A stretch of 64,000 bases of DNA, taken from assembly GCF_002163675.1 (NCBI RefSeq), contig NZ_CP019334.1, positions 1,002,001 to 1,066,000 on the forward strand, in the 5' to 3' direction. Shown in pieces: positions 43,986 through 54,679 of the stretch. Position numbers and translations under genes: made by a program. Position 1 is the first letter of the stretch. Every line of letters starts with the position of its first letter. This DNA comes from Polaribacter sp. SA4-12. Lineage in GTDB: Bacteria; Bacteroidota; Bacteroidia; Flavobacteriales; Flavobacteriaceae. The notes below the pieces were generated by a model. The model had not been told where the DNA came from and ran no database searches. It saw only the letters and a program-made list of their open reading frames with translations.

Positions 43986-46900
43986 GAAGAAATTAACACC
44001 TTTTTTACTCCTTTTTATTGCATTAAATTCATTTTCTCAAAAAGAAGCTAACTTTTGGTATTTTGGAAGAAATGCAGCGCTAAATTTTAATTCCGGCACT
44101 CCAGTTCCTGTTACTGGAAGTAAACTAAATACTACAGAAGGCTGTTCTTCATTTTCAGACTCTAATGGTAATTTATTATTTTATGTTGGAGCACCAGATA
44201 GTAATGCTCGATCACTTACCGTTTGGGATAAAAACAACAACCCAATGCCAAATGGTGTTGGGTTAAGAGGAGACTCTTCTAGTGCTCAATCTGCTTTAAC
44301 AGTTCCTGCTCCTGGAAAACCAAATATTTATTATCTATTTACGGTAGGAACCACTGCTACAGGAATTAGTGGTGGGGGAATTGCTGGGTTTTTTCTATAT
44401 GAAATAGATATGAATTTAAACGGAAGTATGGGCGACATAAACACAACTATTGGAGATGTTACCGGTGCTACAAATATTTCAGATGGAAAAGACAATCAAT
44501 GGACGGAAAAAGTAACTGCTGTTAGAGCGAAACAATGTAATACTGTTTGGGTAATTTCAATGTCTCAACAATCGAGTGTTAGTGGTAATAATGAATTTTA
44601 TGCTTATAAAGTTAGTGATACAGGAGTAGATACCGCAAATCCTGTTATAAGTGAAATAAATAATTTTAGAACTAATGATGTACGTGGGTATTTAAAAGTA
44701 TCTCCAGATGGTACAAAATTAGCAGCTGCTAATATGAGTAATGGTACTTTTATATTTGATTTTGATGATGAGACAGGTATAGTAACTAATTTTAATAATT
44801 CTAGTAATGCAAACCAATTATCTCTAAACGGGAATGGTTATGGAGTTGAGTTTTCTACTTCTAGTGAAAGACTATATGTATCTACTGGAAATTCTAGTGC
44901 AACTCAAGAAAATTTATATCAATTCGATTTAACATTGCCAACTTTTTCTGAAATTAATAACTCAAGATTTAGTGTACATAGTTATTTTAATACGAGGGGC
45001 GCTTTACAACTTGGTCCTAATGGTAAAATTTATTGGTCTAGTGAAAACTCTAATAATATTAGTGTAATTAATAATCCAAATGAAATAGGAGCTGCTGTTA
45101 ATTATTCACATCAAAGCGTAAATTTGGGTACTGGTGTATTGGCTAGTCAAGGTTTACCTCCTTTTTTATCATCTCTTTTATTACCAATTGAAGTTTCAGA
45201 TTTAAATACTAATGAAGTAATAAACAATCAAGATTTAGAGCTTTGTATTGGCGACAATATAACCATAAAGCCTGCAACTGTTTCTGGTAATAATATAACT
45301 TATGAATGGTTTTTTGATGATGGTATAACATCAACGCTAAAAGCTACAACAGAAAATTTATCACTAAATAATCTAACAAAAATAGATAGTGGAAAATATA
45401 CACTAACAGTAAAATTAACAGACAATTGTGCTAATATAACACAATATAATGGTACTTTTAATATCGGTGTATTTGAAGCCTCTAGAGCAAAAGGAACACC
45501 TGATTCTATTAATTTTTGTGATACAGACCTTACTACTCCAAACAGTTTTGATTTATCCACTCTAAAAAACACAGAGATTTTAGATGGATTAGACCCAACA
45601 ATTTTTAATGTTAAGTATTATGATACTTTAGCAAAAGCAACAGGAAATGTTACAGGCTCAGAATTACCTAATCCTTATGAAGTAAACACAGCTAGTTTAC
45701 AAACAATTTATGTAAGAGTAGATAACAAAAACGCACCTAATGCTTGTTTTGCTCTTACAGAATTTGAATTAGAAGTAACAAATGAACCAGAACCTATTCA
45801 ACCAACAGTTTACAGATTATGTGATGATACTGCAAGTGCTGGTGGTAATACAGATGGTATTAAAAACAACTTTATATTAAGCTCTAAAGATGCTGAAATT
45901 TTAGGAACCTTAAGCGCAACGCAATATGCTGTTTCTTATCATACTCTTTTAGCAGATGCTCAAACTAGTAGCACAACAAATGCAATTGATAAAAATACAG
46001 ATTATCAGGTTAATAACTCACAAAATATTTATGTAAGAGTAGAAAACATAGACAATGCAAATTGTAATACTGTTTCAGATGATACTGCTGGTAGTTTATT
46101 TATGTCTTTTCAATTAATTGTAGATGCTTTACCTATTATAAAAACAAACCCTGTTATCATCAAACAATGTGATGATAACCCTGATTTAATAACAACTTTC
46201 AACTTAACAGAAGCTGAAATTAGTATTTCTGATAATAGAGCTAATGAAACTTTTGAATATTATGCTTCACAAGCTGAAGCTATTGCAGGTACTCCAGAAG
46301 TTGCTGATAAATTAAGATATCCTGTTTCTAATACTGGAGAAGCTTGGGTTAGAACAATCTCAGAATTTGGTTGTTACAGAATTTCTAAAATAGAATTGAT
46401 TGTTTCTTTTGCAGGTGACGTTAATTACTCCAGAAGTTTTATTGAATGTGATGATTTATTAGATGCTGATGGAAATAATACTGCTGCAAACTCTGATACT
46501 GATGGAATTTCATTCTTTGATTTTAGTGAAGCTGAACAAGAAATTTTAGACCTATTTCCTGTATTAATCCAACCAAATTTAGAAGTATTATTCTACGAGT
46601 CAACTGCAGATAGAACTGCCTCTATAAATGAAATTCCTGACATATCAAATCATAGAAATAACAATGATCCTGCATATGCAAACACTCAAACTATTTTTGT
46701 AAGAATAAAAAACAAAGTAAATAACGATTGTACTGGTATTGGCCAATTTACTTTAACTGTAAATTCTACTCCTTTAGCAAATGCACCAATAGATCTTAAT
46801 CTGTGTGATGATGATGCATCTGGAAGTACTGTAGATGGTGAAAATTCTGGCATTAATCTTAGAGATAATGTTGATGAAATTTTAGGAGCTACACAAACTG

Positions 46901-48633
46901 AAACAGATTATATTGTTTCTTTTCACACTTCTGCAACAGGTGCAAATACAAATACAGATATTATTACAAACGATACTAATTTTACAAATGCTGCTCAAAC
47001 TGGTTTTGCTTTGGGGGATATTAGTGAACAAATTATTTATGTCCGTGTTCAAAACAGAAATGGAGCTACACAATGTTTTAATGATCATGTATCTTTTAAA
47101 ATAATTGTGAATCCTGTTCCAACAGTTTCTAATACAATCACTCCTTTTGCTGTTTGTGATATTATTACTCCTTCTGATAGTGATCCTCGAAATAGAGTTG
47201 CTCAAAATATTGATTTAACTTCTAAAGACATTGAAATTTTAGATGGTAAAATAAATCATAGAGTTGCTTATTACGCAACACAACAAGATGCACAAGATGG
47301 TAACGAAATATCAAATCCTACTGTTTTTCAAAATATTACAAGTGAAACTAATTTTCCTGCTGATTTTTCTACGGATGATCCTGGTATAGAAACCATCTTC
47401 TTTAAAGTATTTGATTTAGGAGGAAATATGTGTGAATCTGTCTTTGCTACTTTTCAATTATTAATCTATCCAGAACCTAATATTCCTATCAATATTTCTG
47501 ATTATTCTGATTGTGATAATACTTCAGATAGTTTTGCTGATGATGCAAATGGGATTAATGGAGACATCACTCTAAAAAATAAAATACCAGAAATTCTGGT
47601 TAATTATTTGCCTTCTGAATTTGCAGATTTCTCTGTTACTTTTTATACTTCTTTAGCAGATGCTGAAGCTGGAAACATGGCTTTAGCGCTTGATGAAAAC
47701 ATCTTTGAGAATAACGCGAACAACCAAACGATTTATGTGCATGTAGAAAACACAAAAAACACACCAATTGCTTGTGTGTATACTGGTTTGTCTTTTAATA
47801 TCAACATAAAACCAATTCCGAATTTTACAGTAATGGGGGAAGAAGATATTGATACGCCACAAATTGTTTGTTTAAATGACACTCCGCTTACTTTAGAAGC
47901 TGAAAATCCTGCTGCAACATATGATTATACTTGGACTGATCAAGCTGGAACAACTTTAGGAACTGACGTAACTTTAGACGTTACAACTGGTGGAAAATAT
48001 ACCGTAACAGCTGCTGATCAATCTCCTAATGGTTGTTCTAGAAAAAGAACAATAGTGGTGAATGAGTCTAATATTGCACTATTAAAAGAAAGTTTTATCA
48101 CCATAATCGATGAATCTAATACTATTAGTAGCAATGATAATATTTCTATTTCCATAGATACTATAAGTAATGATTTAGGTCCTGGAGATTATCAATTTGC
48201 TCTTAGAAATGATGATAATGGAGATCGTTTTCCTATAATTGGATTTCAAGATGAACCACTTTTCGAGAATCTTGAAGGTGGTATTTATACCATAATTGTA
48301 AATGATAAAAATGGTTGTTCTCCGGATACTGAATTGCAAATATCTGTCATTCAATTCCCAAAATTCTTTACGCCAAATGGCGATGGAAAAAATGATACTT
48401 GGATAATTAAAGGTGCTAATAAAACTTTTTACCCTAATAGTAGCATCAATATATTTAACAGATATGGAAAGTTAGTTGCACAATTACCAATTGATAATCA
48501 AGGTTGGGACGGAACTTATAATGGTAAAAAATTGCCTTCCAATGATTATTGGTTTAATGTTCAACTTATTCCTGCTGATACAAATAGATCTCCAATACTT
48601 AAAAAAGGTCATTTTTCATTATTAAGGAGATAG
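43984..48633 (+). CDS. Large T9SS type B sorted protein with seven Cys-Asp modules
   Basis: The 1549-residue protein has a signal peptide (KKLTPFLLLFIALNSFSQ), a propeller-like N-terminal region (about 20-400, beginning NFWYFGRNAALNFN) and an Ig-like domain. Seven modules of roughly 90-120 residues follow (about 505-1266). Each opens with CD or CDD, has an FDL-like strand, a YY.S..DA segment and ends near IYVRV.N. Two beta domains lead to the gliding-motility-associated C-terminal domain (FFTPNGDGKNDTW, then NIFNRYGKLV and GWDGTYNGK), the type B T9SS signal. It is exported and probably surface-attached. Its role is unknown; adhesion or gliding is a guess. The two following large genes are shorter relatives. 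Confidence 0.9.
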   Translation: MKKLTPFLLLFIALNSFSQKEANFWYFGRNAALNFNSGTPVPVTGSKLNTTEGCSSFSDSNGNLLFYVGAPDSNARSLTVWDKNNNPMPNGVGLRGDSSSAQSALTVPAPGKPNIYYLFTVGTTATGISGGGIAGFFLYEIDMNLNGSMGDINTTIGDVTGATNISDGKDNQWTEKVTAVRAKQCNTVWVISMSQQSSVSGNNEFYAYKVSDTGVDTANPVISEINNFRTNDVRGYLKVSPDGTKLAAANMSNGTFIFDFDDETGIVTNFNNSSNANQLSLNGNGYGVEFSTSSERLYVSTGNSSATQENLYQFDLTLPTFSEINNSRFSVHSYFNTRGALQLGPNGKIYWSSENSNNISVINNPNEIGAAVNYSHQSVNLGTGVLASQGLPPFLSSLLLPIEVSDLNTNEVINNQDLELCIGDNITIKPATVSGNNITYEWFFDDGITSTLKATTENLSLNNLTKIDSGKYTLTVKLTDNCANITQYNGTFNIGVFEASRAKGTPDSINFCDTDLTTPNSFDLSTLKNTEILDGLDPTIFNVKYYDTLAKATGNVTGSELPNPYEVNTASLQTIYVRVDNKNAPNACFALTEFELEVTNEPEPIQPTVYRLCDDTASAGGNTDGIKNNFILSSKDAEILGTLSATQYAVSYHTLLADAQTSSTTNAIDKNTDYQVNNSQNIYVRVENIDNANCNTVSDDTAGSLFMSFQLIVDALPIIKTNPVIIKQCDDNPDLITTFNLTEAEISISDNRANETFEYYASQAEAIAGTPEVADKLRYPVSNTGEAWVRTISEFGCYRISKIELIVSFAGDVNYSRSFIECDDLLDADGNNTAANSDTDGISFFDFSEAEQEILDLFPVLIQPNLEVLFYESTADRTASINEIPDISNHRNNNDPAYANTQTIFVRIKNKVNNDCTGIGQFTLTVNSTPLANAPIDLNLCDDDASGSTVDGENSGINLRDNVDEILGATQTETDYIVSFHTSATGANTNTDIITNDTNFTNAAQTGFALGDISEQIIYVRVQNRNGATQCFNDHVSFKIIVNPVPTVSNTITPFAVCDIITPSDSDPRNRVAQNIDLTSKDIEILDGKINHRVAYYATQQDAQDGNEISNPTVFQNITSETNFPADFSTDDPGIETIFFKVFDLGGNMCESVFATFQLLIYPEPNIPINISDYSDCDNTSDSFADDANGINGDITLKNKIPEILVNYLPSEFADFSVTFYTSLADAEAGNMALALDENIFENNANNQTIYVHVENTKNTPIACVYTGLSFNINIKPIPNFTVMGEEDIDTPQIVCLNDTPLTLEAENPAATYDYTWTDQAGTTLGTDVTLDVTTGGKYTVTAADQSPNGCSRKRTIVVNESNIALLKESFITIIDESNTISSNDNISISIDTISNDLGPGDYQFALRNDDNGDRFPIIGFQDEPLFENLEGGIYTIIVNDKNGCSPDTELQISVIQFPKFFTPNGDGKNDTWIIKGANKTFYPNSSINIFNRYGKLVAQLPIDNQGWDGTYNGKKLPSNDYWFNVQLIPADTNRSPILKKGHFSLLRR

Positions 48634-48675
48634 CGTCATAAAAAACAGTTACACTTTATTGCCCAAACCAATAAA

Positions 48676-49060
48676 ATGAAAATAAAAACAAATGCTTCCC
48701 TAGACGAAAAAAGTTCTCCTTTCTACAAAAGGAATGAGGAATTTTGTTCTCAATTTAAGCATTTTGTTGCAGAAAAAAAAGGAACTCATAATTCTGAATT
48801 TCTGATTAGAAAAAAAAAAAACTGATTTCATAAAATTAATGTTCAATAAATCATTGTCAAAATTTAATATTTATGACAAATACATTATCGAAACAGAAAA
48901 TAATAAATCTCAACTAATATCTAAACTGACTAAAATTTTAGAACCTCTTTTTAAATCTAAAGAAATTTATAAAATTAACCATCAAGATGACAAATTGAAA
49001 ATTGAATTGAGAACTGAAAAACATTATTTTGACATATTTAACGAACTAACTGAATTATAA
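48676..49060 (+). pseudogene. Small unrecognised gene split by a frameshift in a 12-A run
   Basis: Frame 1 starts at ATG 48676 and reads 49 residues (MKIKTNASLDEKSSPFYKRN ...) until TGA at 48823, just after twelve A at 48810-48821. With one A less, the reading passes into the frame that continues KKKTDFIKLMFNKSLSKF to a stop at 49058-49060, giving a single product of about 127 residues rich in Lys, Glu and Ile. The downstream part alone (from ATG 48839) has 73 residues. No family recognised. The run could be a true mutation, a sequencing slip, or a site of polymerase slippage. Confidence 0.55.
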
Positions 49061-49114
49061 AAAAAAGTTAAGAAAAAATTAAAGCATACATATTTTAATA
49101 ACTAAAAAAAGAAC

Positions 49115-51856
49115 TTGAAAAAAAAGATTTATATATTATTTATATTATTAAGTATCAATGTTTTTTCTCAAAGAGAAGCAGATCATTGGTATTTTGGTGA
49201 TAAAGCTGGATTGCACTTTAACGCTGGTCGTTTAGATATATTAAACGATAGTAAAATGAGTACTTTTACTGGTTCTTCTAGTATTTCTGACAAACAAGGA
49301 AACTTAATTTTCTACACAAACGGACAAACTGTTTGGAATAAAAATCATCAGATAATTGAAGATGGTGAAAATTTAGCAGGAGAACTTACCAACACACAAT
49401 CGTCTATAATAATTCCTAAACCCAATAGTGAAACCAACTTCTACATTTTCAACACAAGACAAACATTAACAAACACACCGTTATTATATCCTGGAATTTA
49501 TTATTCTGAAATAGAAATATCTAGCACTTATCCTTCAGGAAAAGTAATTAAGAAGAATGAAAGATTAGAAGGTTTAATATCACAAAAAATTACAGCTGTT
49601 CACCATAAAAATGGTAAAGATATTTGGGTTATTACTTATGGTAAGGATGTTTATGAAGAAACTAATCAACTTTTTTACACTTTTAAAGTTACTGAGTTTG
49701 GTATAAATAGTGGAATTAAAACAGAACTAAATGAAATAGATGAAACATTATTGGGTAAATTAAAAGTTTCTCCTAATGGCAGTAAAGTTGCATTATCTAG
49801 CACTCATGAAAGAATTCATCTTTATAAATTTAATAATATTACAGGTAGCCTATCAGAATACTCTTCTATTTTTTTAAGAACTAATATTACTCAAGGATAT
49901 TTAGGTTACGGATTAACCTTTTCTCCTAATTCTAAATACCTATATTATCCTGCTTATAGATATACAGGAGGAAAAGAACACTATAAAATTTTTCAAGCTG
50001 AAATAGATAAGCTAAATGCTTCAAGTGATTATCGAGGAATACCAATATTTACTGGCTCACCAAATAGAAGTGCAGCCTCAATTCAATTAGCATCTGATGG
50101 TAAAATATATGTAGCTCAAGTTAAAGTTAATAACTTTTACGATAATAATGGTCAACTTACTGGATCTGAATCTATTCCTTTTAAAAATATTGGAGTTATA
50201 AATGAACCAAACAAGTTTGGAGAAGACTCTAATTATCAAGACCAGGTTTTAAATTTAGAAAATGGTAATTCACATAGAGGACTTCCTAATTTTATTCAAT
50301 CTTATTTTAGAAATAGAATAATCACTGAAAATAAATGTGTTTCTGAAGTTTTTGATTTTAATCTTGATGCTTATAAAACAATTACAGCTGCAAAATGGGA
50401 TTTTGGAGATGGTAATACAGCTACAAGTCTAAATACGAATCACAAATACACAACTGCAGGAACTTACATAGTAACTAGCCTTGTAACTATGGATAGTGTT
50501 GAAGTTCCTTTTTACAAAGAAGTAATTGTATATCCTCTTCCAGAAGTAATTCCAAATCAAGAATTAATTCAATGTGATACAAATAATGACGGTGTAGATT
50601 TTTTCGATTTATATGATATCAGTAGTAAAGTTGTAATTGAAACTTTAGACAAAAATTTTATTTTCTATAAAAGTTATTTAGAAGCAGAAAACGATGAAAA
50701 CAGGATAAATAATCCTGAATTATTTCAAAACGAAAGTATCCGTCAAGAATTATTTGTAAGTGTAATATCTGAAAAAGGTTGTAGAAATATTACTAACTTT
50801 TTTATTGAATCTAAGTTTGTTTCTCTTGGAAATATTAGTACAATTTATGCCTGTGATAATTCCACCAATACAATCGAAAGCTTAAAAGGTGTTTTTAATC
50901 TTGATGAAAAAAGAAATCAAATTAAACAAGAATTCAACCTAAATGATGATAATACAATTCAATTTTATCCATCTTTAATTGAAGCACAAACCACAACAAA
51001 CTTAATTGAGGATGATTTTACATCACCAACAACAACAATTTATGTAAGAGTAGATACACCTTTAGGCTGTGGTGGTATAGAACCTTTTAATTTAGTAGTA
51101 AATACGAAACCTATTATAAACATAAACGATTCTTATATAATTTGTGTAGAAACGTCAGAACATTCTACAATAATTATAGATGGTAATTCTTTTAATGATA
51201 GATATGAATGGAGAACCAGTGCTGATCAAATTATAAGTACAAATAAAGATTTTCTTTTAAATTCTATTGGAACCTTTAGTTTAACTGCTTTTAAAACTGA
51301 AAACGGACTAGAATGCTCTAGCTATAAAGAATTTACTGTAGCATATCCTAAATCAGCAGAATTCAATCAAATAATTGTTGATACAGAAACAGAGAATAAC
51401 ACAATCTCTGTAAATCTTAATGGAGATAGTAATTATGAGTTTTCTTTAGATAACAAAACTTTTTTTGGTAATGGAACAGATTACACCTTTAACAATGTTA
51501 CTCCTGGTTTAAGAACTATATACGTTAAAGACATCAATAATTGTGAACCATCAATACAAACAAATGCATCTGTTATTGGTTTTAAAAGATTTTTTAGTCC
51601 AAATGGCGATGGAAATAATGATTACTGGAATCTTAATGGTATAGATGCTGCTTTCTTTAAATCTATAAAAATAATTGTGTTTGATAGATATGGAAAAGTT
51701 CTCCATTCTATAACAGGTTTTAATTCTCTAGGTTGGAATGGAATTTATAACGGAAAAGTTTTAGCATCTAATAGTTACTGGTTTACAGCAGAAATTATTG
51801 ATTTAGAAGATAACCTTATTAAGAAATCAGGATCATTTAGTTTAATTAGAAAGTAA
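49115..51856 (+). CDS. T9SS type B sorted protein, tandem paralogue 1
   Basis: The start is TTG 49115, needed for the signal peptide MKKKIYILFILLSINVFSQ. The 913-residue protein has an N-terminal region beginning DHWYFGDKAGLHFNAG (about 20-400). A PKD domain follows (AAKWDFGDGNTATSLNTNHK, about 425-480), then two Cys-Asp modules (about 485-560 and 575-655). After further beta domains comes a type B sorting domain (FFSPNGDGNNDYW, FDRYGKVLHS, GWNGIYNGK). It should be secreted through T9SS. The next gene is a close copy. Function unknown. Confidence 0.9.
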   Translation: MKKKIYILFILLSINVFSQREADHWYFGDKAGLHFNAGRLDILNDSKMSTFTGSSSISDKQGNLIFYTNGQTVWNKNHQIIEDGENLAGELTNTQSSIIIPKPNSETNFYIFNTRQTLTNTPLLYPGIYYSEIEISSTYPSGKVIKKNERLEGLISQKITAVHHKNGKDIWVITYGKDVYEETNQLFYTFKVTEFGINSGIKTELNEIDETLLGKLKVSPNGSKVALSSTHERIHLYKFNNITGSLSEYSSIFLRTNITQGYLGYGLTFSPNSKYLYYPAYRYTGGKEHYKIFQAEIDKLNASSDYRGIPIFTGSPNRSAASIQLASDGKIYVAQVKVNNFYDNNGQLTGSESIPFKNIGVINEPNKFGEDSNYQDQVLNLENGNSHRGLPNFIQSYFRNRIITENKCVSEVFDFNLDAYKTITAAKWDFGDGNTATSLNTNHKYTTAGTYIVTSLVTMDSVEVPFYKEVIVYPLPEVIPNQELIQCDTNNDGVDFFDLYDISSKVVIETLDKNFIFYKSYLEAENDENRINNPELFQNESIRQELFVSVISEKGCRNITNFFIESKFVSLGNISTIYACDNSTNTIESLKGVFNLDEKRNQIKQEFNLNDDNTIQFYPSLIEAQTTTNLIEDDFTSPTTTIYVRVDTPLGCGGIEPFNLVVNTKPIININDSYIICVETSEHSTIIIDGNSFNDRYEWRTSADQIISTNKDFLLNSIGTFSLTAFKTENGLECSSYKEFTVAYPKSAEFNQIIVDTETENNTISVNLNGDSNYEFSLDNKTFFGNGTDYTFNNVTPGLRTIYVKDINNCEPSIQTNASVIGFKRFFSPNGDGNNDYWNLNGIDAAFFKSIKIIVFDRYGKVLHSITGFNSLGWNGIYNGKVLASNSYWFTAEIIDLEDNLIKKSGSFSLIRK

Positions 51857-51916
51857 TAGTATATTTACTATACCCTATTTTCTGTAAAATTAATACCTCT
51901 TTAAAATTAAAAAAAA

Positions 51917-54649
51917 TTGAAAACGAAGCTTTATATATTATTTTTTATACTAAGTATCAATACTTTTTCTCAAAGAGAAACAGATCATTGGTATTTTGGT
52001 GGTAAAGCTGGCTTACATTTTAACAAAGGAAACATAGATCACTTAGACGATAGTGAAATGGAAGTATTACAAGGTTCGTCTACAATTTCTGATGCTCAAG
52101 GAAATTTATTATTTTATTCTAATGGAGAAACTATTTGGAATAAAAATCATGAAATTATGATAAATGGTGAAGGCTTATTTGGTGAATTAGAAAACACCCA
52201 AGCATCCATCATAATTCCTAAACCAAACAGCACCTCAACTTATTATATTTTTACAACAAGACAAAATGAATTAAATAATCCGCTATTTTATGCAGGTATC
52301 TATTATTCAGAAATAGAAATTTCTAGCACTTATCCTTTAGGAAGAGTAAAATATAAAAACCAAAGATTAACATATTCTAAAGCACAAAGAATTACAGCCG
52401 TACATCATAAAAACGGAAAAGACATTTGGGTTATTACATATGGTAGTGAGGTAGACAAAGGAGCTAACGATATTTTTTCTGCTTTTAAAGTTACAGAAGA
52501 AGGTGTAAAACCAGCAGTAAAAACAAAACTTAGAGAAGTAGAAATACCTTTATTTGGAGAAATGAAAGCTTCTCCTGATGGTAGTAAAATTGTTTTATCG
52601 ACTAATTTTAATATTTACATATATGATTTTGATAATGTTACAGGGATTTTATCTCGATTTAAATACATAACAATATTACTAAGTTTTACATCAGGTTATA
52701 GTAGTTATGGTGTAAGCTTTTCTCCTAATTCTAAATTAATATATTATACTGCTAATTATGGAGATAGAAATGGGAGTAGTTACAATATAATGCAGATGAC
52801 ATTAGACAATCCTGATGAAAATTATTTAGGTGAATCTATATTTTCGATGAAACCAACTAGAAATGCAGCTGCAATAAGTTTAGCTTCAGATGGTAAAATA
52901 TATGTTGTACAAATGTCTGCTAAAAACCTTTATGATGATGATGGATATTATATTGGTTATGATATAATTTCTACTAAAAATTTAGGAGTTATTAATGAAC
53001 CTGATAAGTTAGGTACAGCATGTGATTATCAGCATGATGCAATAACGCTAGAAAGTGGAATATCCAATAGAGGTCTTCCTAATTTTATTCAATCTTATTT
53101 TAGAAATAGAATTATAAATGATGAAAAATGCATTACAGATGTTTTTGATTTTAATCTTGATGCTTATCAAACAATTACAGCTGCAAAATGGGATTTTGGA
53201 GATGGAAATACAGCAACAGGTCTTACTACCAATCATCAATACACAACTCCAGGAACCTATATTGTAACTTCAATAGTAAATATGGATAGTGTGAATGTTC
53301 CTTTTTACAAAAAAATAATAGTACATCCACTTCCTGTTGTAACTCCAGATCAAGAATTAATACAATGTGACACAAATAATGACGGTGTAGATTATTTTGA
53401 TTTATTTGATATTGGCTATAAAATTGTTGACGATGCTTTTAACAAAGATTTCATTTTTTATAGAAACAAATTAGATGTAGAAAATGATGAAAATAGAATT
53501 GAAAATCCAGAAATATTCGAAAACGAAAGCAATCCTCAAGAACTATTTGTAAGAGTTATTTCCGATAAAGGGTGTCCTAGTATTACTAACTTTTTTATTG
53601 AATCTAAATTTGTTAAACTTGGTACGATTCCTAACATCTATAGATGTGATAGTTCTGATAATATAAATGGTGATTTAAACGGTTATTTTGATTTAAAAGC
53701 GAAAAGAGCTCAAATTAAAGATGATTTTAATTTAGATGACACAAATACGATTAGATTTTACCCATCATTAATAGAAGCTCAAACAACTGAAAACGAAATT
53801 GTTAATAAATTTAATTCAACATCTACAACTATTTATGTTAGAGTAGATACTTCTTTAGGCTGTGGAGGAATAGAACCTTTTAATTTAGTTGTAAATAGTA
53901 CACCTATTATAAATCTAGATGATAATTACACCATTTGTGCAGTGCCAACAGCACATTTACCAATATTTTTAGATGGTAATTCTTTTAATGATAGATATGA
54001 ATGGAGAAATAGTGCAGATAAAATTATAAGTACAAATAAAGATTTTCTCTTAAATTCTATAGGAACCTTTAGTTTAACTGCTTATAAAACTGAAAATGGA
54101 CTAGAATGTTCTAATTATAAAGAATTTACTGTAGCATATCCTAAATCAGCAGAATTTAATCAAATAACTGTTGATACAGAAACAGAGAACAACACAATTT
54201 CTGTAACCCTTAATGGAGATAGTAATTATGAATTTTCTTTAGATAATATTACTTTTTTTGGAGACGGAACAGATTATACATTTAGTAACGTTACTCCAGG
54301 TTTAAGAACTATTTACGTTAAAGACATCAATAATTGTGAGCCATCAATACAAACAAATGCGTCTGTTATTGGTTTTAAAAGTTATTTTACACCAAATGGT
54401 GATGGAGAAAATGATTATTGGAATCTTAAAGGTTTAGACGCTGCTTTCTTTAAATCAATAAAAATAATCGTGTTTGATAGATATGGAAAAATTCTCCATT
54501 CAATAACAGATTTTAATTCTCTTGGTTGGGATGGTAATTATAATGGAAAAGTTCTAGGTTCTAATAGTTACTGGTTTATGGCAGAAATTGTTGACTTAGA
54601 AGATCACCTAATTAAGAAATCTGGAAACTTTAGTTTAATTAGAAAGTAA
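51917..54649 (+). CDS. T9SS type B sorted protein, tandem paralogue 2
   Basis: This 910-residue protein also uses a TTG start (51917) and has the same domain order as its neighbour: signal peptide, DHWYFGGKAGLHFNKG region, PKD domain, two Cys-Asp modules, beta domains, sorting domain (YFTPNGDGENDYW). The last 678 bp of the two genes align without gaps and are nearly the same. The N-terminal and module regions differ more, for example RLTYSKAQRITAV here against RLEGLISQKITAV. This pattern suits a tandem duplication with later divergence or C-terminal gene conversion. Confidence 0.9.
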   Translation: MKTKLYILFFILSINTFSQRETDHWYFGGKAGLHFNKGNIDHLDDSEMEVLQGSSTISDAQGNLLFYSNGETIWNKNHEIMINGEGLFGELENTQASIIIPKPNSTSTYYIFTTRQNELNNPLFYAGIYYSEIEISSTYPLGRVKYKNQRLTYSKAQRITAVHHKNGKDIWVITYGSEVDKGANDIFSAFKVTEEGVKPAVKTKLREVEIPLFGEMKASPDGSKIVLSTNFNIYIYDFDNVTGILSRFKYITILLSFTSGYSSYGVSFSPNSKLIYYTANYGDRNGSSYNIMQMTLDNPDENYLGESIFSMKPTRNAAAISLASDGKIYVVQMSAKNLYDDDGYYIGYDIISTKNLGVINEPDKLGTACDYQHDAITLESGISNRGLPNFIQSYFRNRIINDEKCITDVFDFNLDAYQTITAAKWDFGDGNTATGLTTNHQYTTPGTYIVTSIVNMDSVNVPFYKKIIVHPLPVVTPDQELIQCDTNNDGVDYFDLFDIGYKIVDDAFNKDFIFYRNKLDVENDENRIENPEIFENESNPQELFVRVISDKGCPSITNFFIESKFVKLGTIPNIYRCDSSDNINGDLNGYFDLKAKRAQIKDDFNLDDTNTIRFYPSLIEAQTTENEIVNKFNSTSTTIYVRVDTSLGCGGIEPFNLVVNSTPIINLDDNYTICAVPTAHLPIFLDGNSFNDRYEWRNSADKIISTNKDFLLNSIGTFSLTAYKTENGLECSNYKEFTVAYPKSAEFNQITVDTETENNTISVTLNGDSNYEFSLDNITFFGDGTDYTFSNVTPGLRTIYVKDINNCEPSIQTNASVIGFKSYFTPNGDGENDYWNLKGLDAAFFKSIKIIVFDRYGKILHSITDFNSLGWDGNYNGKVLGSNSYWFMAEIVDLEDHLIKKSGNFSLIRK

Positions 54650-54667
54650 TAATCTTTTTTCTATCCG

Positions 54668-54675
54668 TATTTTTA
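54668..54675 (+). promoter_or_regulatory. Possible -7 box abutting uvrB
   Basis: TATTTTTA is one mismatch from TAnnTTTG and ends 4 nt before ATG 54680, the same spacing as at 28110, 28619 and 33089. Confidence 0.3.
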
Positions 54676-54679
54676 CAAC

